Source: an uncultured Opitutaceae bacterium
Lineage (GTDB): Bacteria > Verrucomicrobiota > Verrucomicrobiia > Opitutales > Opitutaceae
Length of the DNA: 64,000 nucleotides
Reading direction: 5' to 3'
Assembly: GCA_937958045.1 (NCBI GenBank)
Contig: CALFXL010000038.1
Span: 1 to 64,000 of the forward strand
Under the pieces are notes generated by a model. That model was not told the origin of the DNA. It searched no databases and saw only the letters and a program-made list of their open reading frames with translations. Position 1 is the first letter of the stretch. The number at the start of each line of letters is the position of its first letter. The position numbers and the translations under genes were made by a program. Positions 50,101 through 58,031 of the stretch are shown here, piece after piece.

Positions 50101-50186
50101 CGTGCCCGCTGCTGCGCTGGCTGTGGCTCATCGTGGTCGCGCTGCTGGTGTTGATCGTGATCCTGCTGCTTCGCCGTCGGCCATAG
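47151..50186 (+). CDS. Large exported von Willebrand A protein with C-terminal membrane anchor
   Basis: 1011 residues from ATG 47151. The signal peptide is LFAFTWAILSAVVFALLPAS, cleaved near ASRAA. A beta-rich N-terminal domain is followed by two or three choice-of-anchor-D/ASH-like Ig domains (TIGLSTSTHDFGQELENDSS, RVPDIDYQGTTPSTIRANHV, PKIRIEPQNLLLDYREVEI). A VWA domain begins NSVLVLDRSGSMADSAG, with MIDAS D501, S503 and S505 and later VMTDGMENR. A further beta domain (ANAIASPNYEPGATITLTAE) leads to a Gly/Asp/Arg-rich linker with two Cys, one transmembrane helix and RRRP at the end. It probably displays an adhesion or calcium-binding module on the cell surface. Alone in its transcript. Confidence 0.88.
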   Translation: MNTSFSDSCLLPHKPRPRALFAFTWAILSAVVFALLPASRAAQTISVTKTCMEGQPASVSGTSTFTISTPQVIEWSASYTFGSPCNGNDFYLHTDPGNLTAIPLTTSGGLGGTHFLNPGTYHISINYFGMGGGTYSVTFNRTATIGLSTSTHDFGQELENDSSSNKSITVTKTGDLDVNNITAALEGADAAYFSLSSLPSPSDDAPTSFNVRFNAGTISGSAPQVLRSAVVRVKGISDPVGTPVPDVLLTVKGTTVKRVPDIDYQGTTPSTIRANHVAGETANFTARIKNLGTEALTFTAPIQLVNDSAGNAFALSGVPSISPLAPNATRDIAITFTPPPTANQDQVFAGHLVVSSNDPDEPVLLCNFTATAHEPRPKIRIEPQNLLLDYREVEIGFSYDLGVIVHNDGDAPLVFNITEVDPADPDRPQWSNLETQTGVTVAPGGNSVHKMTFTPTIVGGPYSISLSVVGTNHSTLPPPATVMLTGKCLPPIPINSVLVLDRSGSMADSAGPVSKIAALGNAASIWTSLLRLETSGNPGLGDALGLVKYNHTNQEYKPLQLLTAAYRDDILNNLDSAALGDLARLKPDNDTGIGGAMQRGADMLRNNPLEAPGTPERKHVLVVMTDGMENRTPSISDVLPGITAADTRLKIYSLGLGDNLELAKLQSITNQSSEHGFHQVTGDLSGAQRFDLNTFYFKIFVDSIDWQLVVDPTFAVDLSSTAAQLVDTADVCSSDLSAIFLIMDEPGLRPYYDLHLIDPNNNVIVVGTTVGGVPVQVSERDNYRIIKVVFPDLAFASSYVGEWKLMLVPNGKWKPRTPGAATHNVPPAGGNDPLFNGYNGLVPIGFGAAVASNYRLKANAIASPNYEPGATITLTAELSDRGWPSVTGTVTVDATKPDGSTVSGIVLYDDGTHGDVAAGDGTWTGKFAQTTQQGSYRFFFNAIGRNDRGELAPRQATRYVSLTPPPRDPPGRGDGDGRGDGCLPCPLLRWLWLIVVALLVLIVILLLRRRP

Positions 50187-50207
50187 GCCGTCGTGATTAA
50201 TTGAGGA

Positions 50208-50235
50208 AAGCCGTCCAATTCCGGACGATTTTTCT
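50208..50235 (+). terminator. Terminator after the VWA protein gene
   Basis: CGTCC (50212-50216), loop AATTCC, GGACG (50223-50227), then ATTTTTCTCTC. A short stem but a good T-run. Confidence 0.7.
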
Positions 50236-50246
50236 CTCTGAGAAGG

Positions 50247-50281
50247 AGCCCTCATTCGCCCGCGTGCGGATGAGGGCTTTG
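50247..50281. other. Second stem-loop between the VWA gene and rsgA
   Basis: AGCCCTCAT (50247-50255) pairs perfectly with ATGAGGGCT (50270-50278); the 14-nt loop contains an inner CGC/GCG stem. Only TTTG follows. It could be a back-up terminator or part of the rsgA leader. Confidence 0.5.
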
Positions 50282-50336
50282 CGTTGAGCGTTTGCGCGCT
50301 GGATTTGTGACCGCGGATTCTGGCACAATGCGGCGA

Positions 50337-51419
50337 ATGACTCTCGCCGATTATGGTTGGACGGATGTCCTTGCTCAGACCTTTGCGCCGTACGCTGCCC
50401 AAGGCCTGGAGCCGGCGCGCGTCGTTTGCGAGCTGCGGCGAAAATTCTACGCGGTGCAGACAGAGGAAGGCGAAGTGCTCGCGGAATGCGGCGGCGGTTT
50501 TTTCCACACCGCCAGACGCCCGGATCAATTTCCCGTGGTGGGCGATTGGGTGGCGGTGAAAAAACGTCGCGGCGAACCGCGCGCGGATCTGTATGCGGTG
50601 CTGCCGCGCACGACGAAGTTTTCACGACGCGCCGCGGGTTCCGAAGAAATCGAGCAAATCGTCGCGGCGAACATCGACACGGTGTTTCTCGTGAGCGGGC
50701 TCGACCAAAACTATAACCCGAAACGCATCCAACGTTTCCTCGTCGCCGCGAAGGAGAGCGGTGCGGAGCCGGTGATTCTTTTGAACAAATCGGATCTCTG
50801 CGACGATGCCGCCCAAGTGCTCAAAGAAATCGAGACGCTCGTGCCGGGCGTACCGGTGTATATGACCAGCGCGGTTACTCGCAAAGGACTCAAGGCACTT
50901 GGTGCGAAATACGTGCGTCCCGGGCGCACGCTGGCCTTCATCGGATCATCGGGCGTCGGAAAATCGTCGCTGATCAATGCGCTCGTCCGGGACGAAGCAT
51001 TGCCTGTCGGCGAAGTGCGCGAGAAAGACAGCAAAGGCCGGCACACGACGACGCGCCGCGAGCTGGTGATGACGCCTTCCGGCGCGCTGGTGATCGACAC
51101 GCCGGGCATGCGCGAGCTGCAGCTTTGGGGCGTGGAGGAGGGTGTCGACGAAGCTTTCGAGGATGTCGCGGCCGTGGCGCTGCGTTGCCGTTTCACCAAC
51201 TGCACGCATGGAAACGAACCGGGCTGCGCTGTGCGCGAAGCGCTGAAGAGCGGCGAACTTTCTCCTTTGCGCGTCGAGAGCTACAAAAAACTGAAGGCGG
51301 AACAGGCCGCGAGTCTGCCGCCACCGAAAAAGCCCGGTGCGTTGGCCAATAAACCCAGCCGCCAGCGCAACGCGGAACACGCAAAACCCTTCCGTCATCG
51401 TTTCTACGACGACGAATAA
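50337..51419 (+). CDS. rsgA: Ribosome small-subunit GTPase RsgA
   Basis: 360 residues from ATG 50337 (MTLADYGW); ATG 50328 adds three residues. A circularly permuted GTPase acting late in 30S maturation. The OB-fold N-terminus is followed by G4 LLNKSDL, G1 FIGSSGVGKSSLINAL, G2 region HTTTRRELV and G3 DTPGMRELQLWG. The zinc knuckle is CRFTNCTHGNEPGC. The basic tail (KPSRQRNAEHAKPFRHRFYD) matches other RsgA proteins. The order of G motifs (G4-G5-G1-G2-G3) fixes the family. Confidence 0.96.
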   Translation: MTLADYGWTDVLAQTFAPYAAQGLEPARVVCELRRKFYAVQTEEGEVLAECGGGFFHTARRPDQFPVVGDWVAVKKRRGEPRADLYAVLPRTTKFSRRAAGSEEIEQIVAANIDTVFLVSGLDQNYNPKRIQRFLVAAKESGAEPVILLNKSDLCDDAAQVLKEIETLVPGVPVYMTSAVTRKGLKALGAKYVRPGRTLAFIGSSGVGKSSLINALVRDEALPVGEVREKDSKGRHTTTRRELVMTPSGALVIDTPGMRELQLWGVEEGVDEAFEDVAAVALRCRFTNCTHGNEPGCAVREALKSGELSPLRVESYKKLKAEQAASLPPPKKPGALANKPSRQRNAEHAKPFRHRFYDDE

Positions 51420-51434
51420 ACGGCGCGATGCGAT

Positions 51435-51453
51435 GTATCCGTTTATCGGATAC
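51435..51453. terminator. Stem-loop between convergent rsgA and GH9 genes
   Basis: GTATCCG (51435-51441), loop TTTAT, CGGATAC (51447-51453). A perfect 7-bp stem in the 34-bp gap between two stop codons; it lacks a T-run. Confidence 0.35.
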
Positions 51454-53922
51454 CTATTCGCGATTAAGCACGCGATCGGCGGCGAGAACGAGGAACAGGT
51501 AGTCGACCGTCGGCCCGCCGAGGCAGTACTCGGTTTGCTGCCAGAGAAACGGCCAGTGGAGCATCTCCGGGAAGTCGGGACGAATGAGCGCGGTTCCCGA
51601 GCCGATGCCGCCGGGAATGTAGGACCAATCGGCGCGGTTCACACCGTAGGCCGTCGTAAGCGAGTGGGCGCCGACGCCCGAGGCAAACGATGCGGTGTTG
51701 GGGCCCGGATGACAGCCGAGCACAAAATTCAGCGCTTTGAGCAAATACGTGTCGGGAAAAATATCGGGAAACGCGGTGTGCAGGAAATATTGGCGCATGC
51801 CGAATTGTTGAATGCCCCAGCCGGCGCCCCAGATGTCGGGTTTGTACGGCAGGCCATACGGCGTTTCGCGACCGTGCGCATCGACCTGCGCGCGATAACG
51901 TTTCACCGCCTCGCGCAGCGTTTGTTTGAAATCATCGTTGTCGATGTGAGGCAGCGCGCGAGCCGCGATCCAGCCCGTGTGTTCGACGTGTTCGGCGATG
52001 AGCGCGGCGTGCGCGACGATCCAATCCGCGTATTCGCGGTCGCCGGTGGCGATCAACAACTCCGTCGCGAGCGAGAGTCGTCCGAGCGCTTGGGGTTCGC
52101 GCGGATCGCGCCAGAATGTTTGCGCGATCGTGAGGCAATCGCGCGAAAGCTCGGGATTAAAATCCTTCAGCGCCCGTGAAGCGGCCGCGAGTTGCGCGGC
52201 GACGGCGAGTTCGCGGCGCGGATTGTCTTCGGTGAAGACCCAGCGATCGTCGGCGGGCGAGCCATCGCCGGACTGATGAACATGATTGTCGGTCGCGCTG
52301 ACGGCGTCGCCGAGCATCACGTACTGACGAAGCGTGGGTTCGATGATGCCGCGGTAGAGCCGGCCGAGTGCCTTGTATCCAGAAACCAATGACAACGCGC
52401 CGTGCTCGATTTGCTGGAGGATGTCGGGTTTGCCGTCGGGCTGATGGATTTCGACCACGCGTTTCTCCTGATCGATCGTGGTGTTGTCGTAGGTGACGTT
52501 GAAACACTCATAGGCGAGCGCGAGTCCGCCGAGGGTATCGGCCAGGGATTCGACGCGGAGATCGTAGTCGCCCGCATCATGCCAACCGCCGCGATTTAAA
52601 CCCGGCACCGGTTCCCCAGGCGCAAAGCGCGTGAGCGTGGACGGTCCCTGAACATAGCCGTCGAAATGGTTGTGATTGACCGGCGCCATGCGGGCGTCGT
52701 CGAGGTGACAGCAGTCGTGCCAGACGCGATAACGATCGTTGATGCGCATGTGGCACATCTGCACGGGGAGAAAATACTCGAGCGTCGGCTGCCAGACGTG
52801 GCGTTGAAAAATATCGCTTCGAATCTGGAACACCGATGTGCGAAAGACTCCGTACTCCACGAGGTACGCGCCCGGTGCGGCGATCTCGGTGAAGTCGAAT
52901 TGAAGATAACGGTAGCGCAGAAACTTTCCCCAGACCGGTGGTTGTTTTTCGAGAACCGTTTCCAGTCCCGAAGGCGTGACGCGCAGCAATCGCGCCACCG
53001 GTTGGTCGCTCTCGCGCGCATCGGTTTCGATCACCGCGATTTTTTCCTGACGCGGATGATAACCCACCTGGGAAATCTGTACGACGGGCGCGGACTTCCA
53101 GCCGGGAATCACGTGCGGCGTGACGAGCCACTCGATCGCCGCGTGCGCGACATCGCCGGGCACGAGCGCGCGCACGACGAACCAGCCGTTGGTGTGTTGG
53201 GCGCGACCATCGAGTAATTGTAGTTCGCCGCCGCGCACGGCTTCGATGGCGAGACGTTGCTCGGAGATTTCCGGAGCGATCACCAAACGTCGTCCGGTCG
53301 CGAGCGGCGCGAGTTGATAATCGCCGTGAGCATCGATCGCACCCGGTCCATTGGGCTGACGCGGAAAAATGCCGGTTGTTTCGCCGGCTTGAAACGAGCG
53401 TCCGAACAAGATGCCGGGAAAGAACTCCATGTTAAATCCGACGCGACCGACCCACTCCGCCGGCAGCGGCGAATCGAGATCCACGAAGATGCGAAACGCC
53501 GCGCCTTCGGGCCGTACGCGCACGACGTAGCTGAAGTGGAAATCTGGATACACGATCGGATTAAAACCGCGGCGGTCTTTTTCCGGATCCGGATACTGCA
53601 TGCGCACGCTGATCTCGCCGGTGGTGCGATCGACGACGCGCGGACCGACCCTGGGCACGGGCTGCCACTGTCCGGGCGTGGGATCGAGCCGTAGATCGCC
53701 GTTGGTCGCGACGCGCAGCCCGTGCTGGATGATGCCGACGCCGCCCTGATGACTCTCGGGATAAAAGTCGTGCGCGAGCATCACGTTGAGCCCGGGCATC
53801 TCGAGATATTCCTGGTCGTTGAGCGTGAGGGAATCGGGAGCGGCGTTTGTCATCGAAGAAACGAGAAGTCCCAGCGCCGCCAACAGACGGCGAAGACGTG
53901 TGGCCGGGCGGGAAGTTTTCAT
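51454..53922 (-). CDS. Glycoside hydrolase family 9 (endoglucanase-type), exported
   Basis: 822 residues from ATG 53922, which gives the signal peptide LLAALGLLVSSMTNAA. Residues 30-275 form a beta-rich domain with no family I recognise. An Ig-like CelD_N domain lies at about 278-370 (VVQISQVGYHPRQEKIAVIE). The GH9 (alpha/alpha)6 domain fills about 375-822. Catalytic Asp residues D449 and D452 are in GGWHDAGDYD; the signature His region is LGCHPGPNTASFASGVGAHS; the acid Glu is E798 (TEYCLGGPTVDYLF). It would hydrolyse beta-1,4-glucan chains in the periplasm or outside. Divergent from the GH5-epimerase pair, with 186 bp between. Confidence 0.92.
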   Translation of the reverse strand: MKTSRPATRLRRLLAALGLLVSSMTNAAPDSLTLNDQEYLEMPGLNVMLAHDFYPESHQGGVGIIQHGLRVATNGDLRLDPTPGQWQPVPRVGPRVVDRTTGEISVRMQYPDPEKDRRGFNPIVYPDFHFSYVVRVRPEGAAFRIFVDLDSPLPAEWVGRVGFNMEFFPGILFGRSFQAGETTGIFPRQPNGPGAIDAHGDYQLAPLATGRRLVIAPEISEQRLAIEAVRGGELQLLDGRAQHTNGWFVVRALVPGDVAHAAIEWLVTPHVIPGWKSAPVVQISQVGYHPRQEKIAVIETDARESDQPVARLLRVTPSGLETVLEKQPPVWGKFLRYRYLQFDFTEIAAPGAYLVEYGVFRTSVFQIRSDIFQRHVWQPTLEYFLPVQMCHMRINDRYRVWHDCCHLDDARMAPVNHNHFDGYVQGPSTLTRFAPGEPVPGLNRGGWHDAGDYDLRVESLADTLGGLALAYECFNVTYDNTTIDQEKRVVEIHQPDGKPDILQQIEHGALSLVSGYKALGRLYRGIIEPTLRQYVMLGDAVSATDNHVHQSGDGSPADDRWVFTEDNPRRELAVAAQLAAASRALKDFNPELSRDCLTIAQTFWRDPREPQALGRLSLATELLIATGDREYADWIVAHAALIAEHVEHTGWIAARALPHIDNDDFKQTLREAVKRYRAQVDAHGRETPYGLPYKPDIWGAGWGIQQFGMRQYFLHTAFPDIFPDTYLLKALNFVLGCHPGPNTASFASGVGAHSLTTAYGVNRADWSYIPGGIGSGTALIRPDFPEMLHWPFLWQQTEYCLGGPTVDYLFLVLAADRVLNRE

Positions 53923-54108
53923 GGGGAAAGAGGGGGAAGGCACCGCATACCTCGCGCGCGAAACAGACAATGCAAAGACGCGTTTCCTCAACTGTTGGAG
54001 AAAGGATCTCATGAGCGCGCGCGCCCGGTTCGCCTATACTGATTACGCGGCGACCCCACTCGAAACCGCACGGTACGAAAACCGTTTCTGCACTTCTCCC
54101 CAACAGTC

Positions 54109-55209
54109 ATGGACCGACGCGATTTTCTTCTCACAACCACGGCACTTGCGGCCGGCGCGCTGCTGAATGCGCGTAGTGCCGCAGCCACTACAACGACGAA
54201 GATGAACCAACCGAAGATCCCGCTCTGGCGCGGCTTCAATCTCACCGAACTCACCGGCGGCGAACGCGGCCGACGTTTTCGTGAGTCTGACTTCGCGTTG
54301 ATGGCGGAGTGGGGGTTTAATTTCGCGCGACTGCCGCTCTCGTATTGGGCCTGGTCGTCGCCGGGCGATTGGATGACGATCGATGAAGATGCGATCGCGC
54401 CGATCGACGAGGCGATCGAGTGGGGCCGTCAATACGGCGTACACGTGAATCTCTGTCTGCACCGCATCCCCGGCTACTGCGTCAATCAACGCGAGCTCGA
54501 GCCGCATCTGCTCTTTGACAGCACGCCGGACGCGATGGCGCGGGCGTTGGACGCGGCGGTCCATCACTGGCGATTTTTCGCGAAACGCTATCGCGGCGTT
54601 TCGCCACAGCGGCTGAGTTTCGATCTTTTGAACGAACCGCCCTTCATGGCGGATCACACTCGCTACCTCGACGTGGCAAAAGCGCTGGTGACGGCGATCC
54701 GCGAGGAGAATCCAGAGCGATTGATCGTCGCGGACGGCGCGGACATCGGACAAACGCCGGTGCCAGGACTCATCGATCTAGGTCTCGTGCAGAGCACGCG
54801 CGGCTATCTGCCCAAGATGGTGAGCCACTACACCGCGACGTGGGTGCCGAAGAGTGAATTTGAGTCGTTCGAAACACCGAAGTGGCCGATGACCGACAAA
54901 AACGGCGTGCGCTGGGATCGCGAAAAACTACGCGCGGAGTTGATCGAGAAATGGAAACCGCTGGTCGCGAGCGGCGTGCCCGTCCACGTGGGCGAATGGG
55001 GCTGTTACATCAAGACCCCGCACGACGTGGCGCTCGCGTGGATGCGCGATCTGCTCGCGCTGTGGAGGGAGATGGGCTGGGGCTGGGCGATGTGGAATCT
55101 GCGCGGCAGCTTCGGTATTCTCGACAGCGGGCGCGCCGACGTGGCCTACGAGGATTTTCGCGGGCACAAGCTCGACCGAAAGATGCTCGAGCTTCTCCTG
55201 GAAAACTGA
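54109..55209 (+). CDS. Glycoside hydrolase family 5, Tat-exported cellulase/mannanase
   Basis: A 366-residue (beta/alpha)8 hydrolase. The N-terminus MDRRDFLLTTTALAAGALLN carries a twin-arginine motif, so export of the folded enzyme is likely. The acid/base Glu is E176 (LSFDLLNEPPF) and the nucleophile E296 (VPVHVGEWGCY). WRGFNLTELTGG and FNFARLPLSYWAW are typical of GH5 endoglucanases. Substrate specificity (cellulose, mannan or glucomannan) is not decided by sequence alone. The epimerase gene follows after 14 bp, so the two form an operon. Confidence 0.93.
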   Translation: MDRRDFLLTTTALAAGALLNARSAAATTTTKMNQPKIPLWRGFNLTELTGGERGRRFRESDFALMAEWGFNFARLPLSYWAWSSPGDWMTIDEDAIAPIDEAIEWGRQYGVHVNLCLHRIPGYCVNQRELEPHLLFDSTPDAMARALDAAVHHWRFFAKRYRGVSPQRLSFDLLNEPPFMADHTRYLDVAKALVTAIREENPERLIVADGADIGQTPVPGLIDLGLVQSTRGYLPKMVSHYTATWVPKSEFESFETPKWPMTDKNGVRWDREKLRAELIEKWKPLVASGVPVHVGEWGCYIKTPHDVALAWMRDLLALWREMGWGWAMWNLRGSFGILDSGRADVAYEDFRGHKLDRKMLELLLEN

Positions 55210-55223
55210 ATACCGCGCGATCG

Positions 55224-56585
55224 ATGACGAACCGTTTTTCTCCAATGAATCCACTTTCTGGATACAATAGTCAGGGCGCGAGAAAATTTTCCGTCATGAT
55301 GCTGGCGCTTGCGTTGCCCATGCTGCCGGAAGGTGTCGCCGCCGCCGAACAAACGCCTGCGCGCGGTGCGATGCAGGAGCGTCTGGCGGCCCTGGCGACG
55401 AGTGCGGACGACGAGCTGCGAAACAACATCCTGCCATTCTGGCTGCGATATGCGCCCGACGACAAGAATGGCGGTTTTCACGGCGCCGTGGGCGTCGATT
55501 TGAAACCTATCCCCCATGCGCCGCGCGGTGCGTTGCTCACGAGCCGCATTCTGTGGAGCTTTTCCGCGGCGTATCGAAAATATGGAGACGACGCCTATCT
55601 GGCGATGGCGCGACGTGCGTACGATGATCTCTGGACGCGTTTCTGGGACCCGGAGCATGGAGGGCTTTATTGGACCACGGATGCGCAAGGGAAACCGCTC
55701 GACGCCACGAAGCAGATCTATGCGCAGGCGTTTGGTCTCTACGCGCTCAGCGAATTCCATCGGGCGACGGGAGAATCGGAGGCGCGCGAACGTGCGATCC
55801 TGTTGTTTGAACTCATCGAGAAACACGGACGGGATCCGTCGGGAGGCGGCTATTGGGAAGTTTTCAGCCGCGAATGGAAACGAGCGCGGGCGTCGCAGAG
55901 TCATGTAAACCGCGTTTCCACGAAATCGCAGAACACGCATCTGCACGTGATGGAGGCCTACACCACGCTGCTGCGCGTCTGGCCGGACGAACGTGTGCGG
56001 ACGGCGCAGCAGGAGATGGTGGGGATCATGCTCGGGCGTATCTGGAATCCGGATACGGGTCATCTTCACTTGTATTTGGACGATGCGTGGAAACCGCAGT
56101 CGCAGAATTTTTCGTATGGGCACGATATCGAGGCTGCGTGGTTGATGACGGAAGCGACGAGCGTGCTGGGAGACGCGGCGCTCGATCAACGGGCGCGTGC
56201 CGCGGCGGCGCAGATTGCGCAGGTGACGCTCGCGGAAGGGCGTGATCGCGACGGTGGCATCGTGTATGAAGGTGGTCCGAAAGGCGTCATCGATACGCAT
56301 CGCGAATGGTGGCCGCAGGCGGAGGCGGCTGTGGGATTCCTCGATGCGTATCAGATTTCTGGAGACATGCGTTTCCTCGAAGCGTCGGAAGCGAGTTGGG
56401 CGTTTATCCAAAAGCACCTCGTCGATCGCGCGGGCGGCGAATGGTATCACTCGACCCGGCCGGACGGCAGCGTCTCGCGGGAGCCAAAGATCAGCCTGTG
56501 GAAATGTCCCTATCACAACACGCGCGCGTGCCTGGAAATCATCGAACGCGTGGAGCGCATTCAAAAACTGAATACGCCGCGATGA
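55224..56585 (+). CDS. Exported N-acylglucosamine/cellobiose 2-epimerase family protein
   Basis: 453 residues from ATG 55224, or 446 from ATG 55245. The (alpha/alpha)6 barrel of the AGE/cellobiose-2-epimerase family. Hallmark segments are NTHLHVMEAYTTLLRVW and SYGHDIEAAWLMTEA, then HREWWPQAEAAVGFLDAY and WKCPYHNTRACLEI, with the catalytic and substrate-binding His residues in place. These favour cellobiose 2-epimerase over AGE. A hydrophobic N-terminal segment (FSVMMLALALPMLPEG) indicates export, which is unusual because these enzymes are mostly cytosolic. It would convert cellobiose or mannobiose to the Glc-Man or Man-Glc epimers. Confidence 0.88.
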   Translation: MTNRFSPMNPLSGYNSQGARKFSVMMLALALPMLPEGVAAAEQTPARGAMQERLAALATSADDELRNNILPFWLRYAPDDKNGGFHGAVGVDLKPIPHAPRGALLTSRILWSFSAAYRKYGDDAYLAMARRAYDDLWTRFWDPEHGGLYWTTDAQGKPLDATKQIYAQAFGLYALSEFHRATGESEARERAILLFELIEKHGRDPSGGGYWEVFSREWKRARASQSHVNRVSTKSQNTHLHVMEAYTTLLRVWPDERVRTAQQEMVGIMLGRIWNPDTGHLHLYLDDAWKPQSQNFSYGHDIEAAWLMTEATSVLGDAALDQRARAAAAQIAQVTLAEGRDRDGGIVYEGGPKGVIDTHREWWPQAEAAVGFLDAYQISGDMRFLEASEASWAFIQKHLVDRAGGEWYHSTRPDGSVSREPKISLWKCPYHNTRACLEIIERVERIQKLNTPR

Positions 56586-56599
56586 TAGAGCGCGCAGCG

Positions 56600-57595
56600 T
56601 CAGGGGAACAGTGTTTCGGCGGCGGTGATCTTCCCGGCTTCGCGCTCGAAGCGGTGGAGCGGAATTGGCGGATTGCGATCGAGCTTTTTGTGCAGAGCCG
56701 GATCGGTGCGCTTGAAAAGTTTCAGGTCGTTCAAACCGCTGGCGTCGCACGCGAGGAGATCGGCATGCGCTTTGTGCACGCGGGCGCGTCCAAGCACGCG
56801 GCTTGAGCCTTCAGGAATGTCGGCTGCGGACGGACGTAGGTTTTTGCGTTCCAGCACGAGCACGCTGTACGGGAGTGCGCGCAGATCGACGCCGGCGCGC
56901 TGGCCGAATTTCACCCAATCGGAGTCCGCATAGATGCCGGCGGGCGCGGGCGCGAAGAAGTGGCACCAGTGTCGCTCGTTTTCCGGCGCGAAGAGCGGAC
57001 AGTTGAGCGCGTGCGTGCAGGGTGCGATGATCGTGAAGTCTTCGCGAAGTTGATCGCGAAAGCTCGCGAGATCGCGGCTCACCGCGTGCGTGCCGGGCTC
57101 GATCCAGACAACGGCGTCGGCGCGGGCGATGAGGCGACGAAGCTCGCTGCGGGCGGCTTCGGGCAACTCGTTGAGAACGTGACTGAGGAGAAGGGTGAAC
57201 GGAGTGCCGGGGGCGGGCGGTGTGAGCTCGGCGACGTTGAGCGAGGGAAATTTCTCCCGCGCGGTGTTGGCGGCGAATTGGCGCGCCAGCGGCGAGTGAT
57301 CCCAGACGAGCAGTGTATCGAAATTTTCACTACCGAACGCCGCCAGCACACGGCGGCCGGCGATGCCACTGCCGCAGCCCCAATCGAGCAAGGTGCGTGA
57401 AGGCGGCGTCCATCCGCGGCGGCGAAGCTCGGCGAGCACGGCGTCCCATTTCCATCCAATGCGTTCGGCGTAGGTGAGATCGTAGCTGGCGAGATCGGAG
57501 AGCGAGCGCCAGTAAGGGCCGTTGGCGGCGGTGCCGGAGAGAAAGCCGTCGCGAAGACGATCGAGGGCGGACCAGTCGAGATCGGACCAGGTCAT
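56600..57595 (-). CDS. Rsm22-like SAM methyltransferase
   Basis: A 331-residue class I methyltransferase of the Rsm22 family, the group that includes the yeast mitochondrial small-subunit protein. Motif I is LLDWGCGSGIAGRRVLA; the post-I acidic motif is TLLVWDHSPLARQF. The Cys/His cluster APCTHALNCPL with HWCHFF matches the late Cys-rich signature of Rsm22 (PH...CP...WCHF), possibly a metal site. Target is presumed to be small-subunit rRNA or a ribosomal protein. It overlaps the LysM gene upstream by 4 nt (ATGA). Confidence 0.85.
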   Translation of the reverse strand: MTWSDLDWSALDRLRDGFLSGTAANGPYWRSLSDLASYDLTYAERIGWKWDAVLAELRRRGWTPPSRTLLDWGCGSGIAGRRVLAAFGSENFDTLLVWDHSPLARQFAANTAREKFPSLNVAELTPPAPGTPFTLLLSHVLNELPEAARSELRRLIARADAVVWIEPGTHAVSRDLASFRDQLREDFTIIAPCTHALNCPLFAPENERHWCHFFAPAPAGIYADSDWVKFGQRAGVDLRALPYSVLVLERKNLRPSAADIPEGSSRVLGRARVHKAHADLLACDASGLNDLKLFKRTDPALHKKLDRNPPIPLHRFEREAGKITAAETLFP

Positions 57596-58020
57596 TTCAC
57601 GCGAAGCTTTTGGCCGACTTTCAAGCGGTGAAATTCAACGTCGGGATTCAGGGCGAGCAGTTCCTTGGGACTGATTTTGTACTCGCGAGCGACCTTGGAG
57701 CCCGTGTCGCCGGGGCGGACGGTGTGATATTCGGGCTGCGGCGGCGCGACAGGTTCTTCGGCTTCCAGGGAAGGTGTTTGGATTTCGAGATGTTGAACGG
57801 CATCGCCGTTCCGAACCGTGAGGATTTGCTCTTCGGATTTGTACGATTCGACCGTGAATCCGGCGAAGGACTCGCCGACAGCGGTCCAACCCGTGTTTTG
57901 AGTGTCGGTGTCGAGGAGGGCGAATTGCTGGCGTCCGGCGAGTGTGATGGCGCCGACGAATTGGATTTCGGCGCGGGCGGTGAGTGTCACGAGAAGCGCG
58001 GAGAGGATGAAAAAGCGCAT
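57592..58020 (-). CDS. Exported LysM-domain protein
   Basis: 142 residues with a signal peptide (FFILSALLVTLTARA). The middle part is unassigned and beta-rich. A C-terminal LysM domain occupies about residues 97-142 (EYHTVRPGDTGSKVAREYKI, KELLALNPDV), which binds GlcNAc-containing glycans such as peptidoglycan. It lies 11 bp after the upstream methyltransferase gene and overlaps the Rsm22-like gene by 4 nt, so it is in a three-gene operon with two methyltransferases. Confidence 0.85.
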   Translation of the reverse strand: MRFFILSALLVTLTARAEIQFVGAITLAGRQQFALLDTDTQNTGWTAVGESFAGFTVESYKSEEQILTVRNGDAVQHLEIQTPSLEAEEPVAPPQPEYHTVRPGDTGSKVAREYKISPKELLALNPDVEFHRLKVGQKLRVK

Positions 58021-58031
58021 GGCGGAGTATT

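Noticed and set aside
54882..55223. Upstream extension of the epimerase frame into GH5.
   Set aside because: The extension overlaps the GH5 catalytic domain in another frame and would remove the signal peptide.
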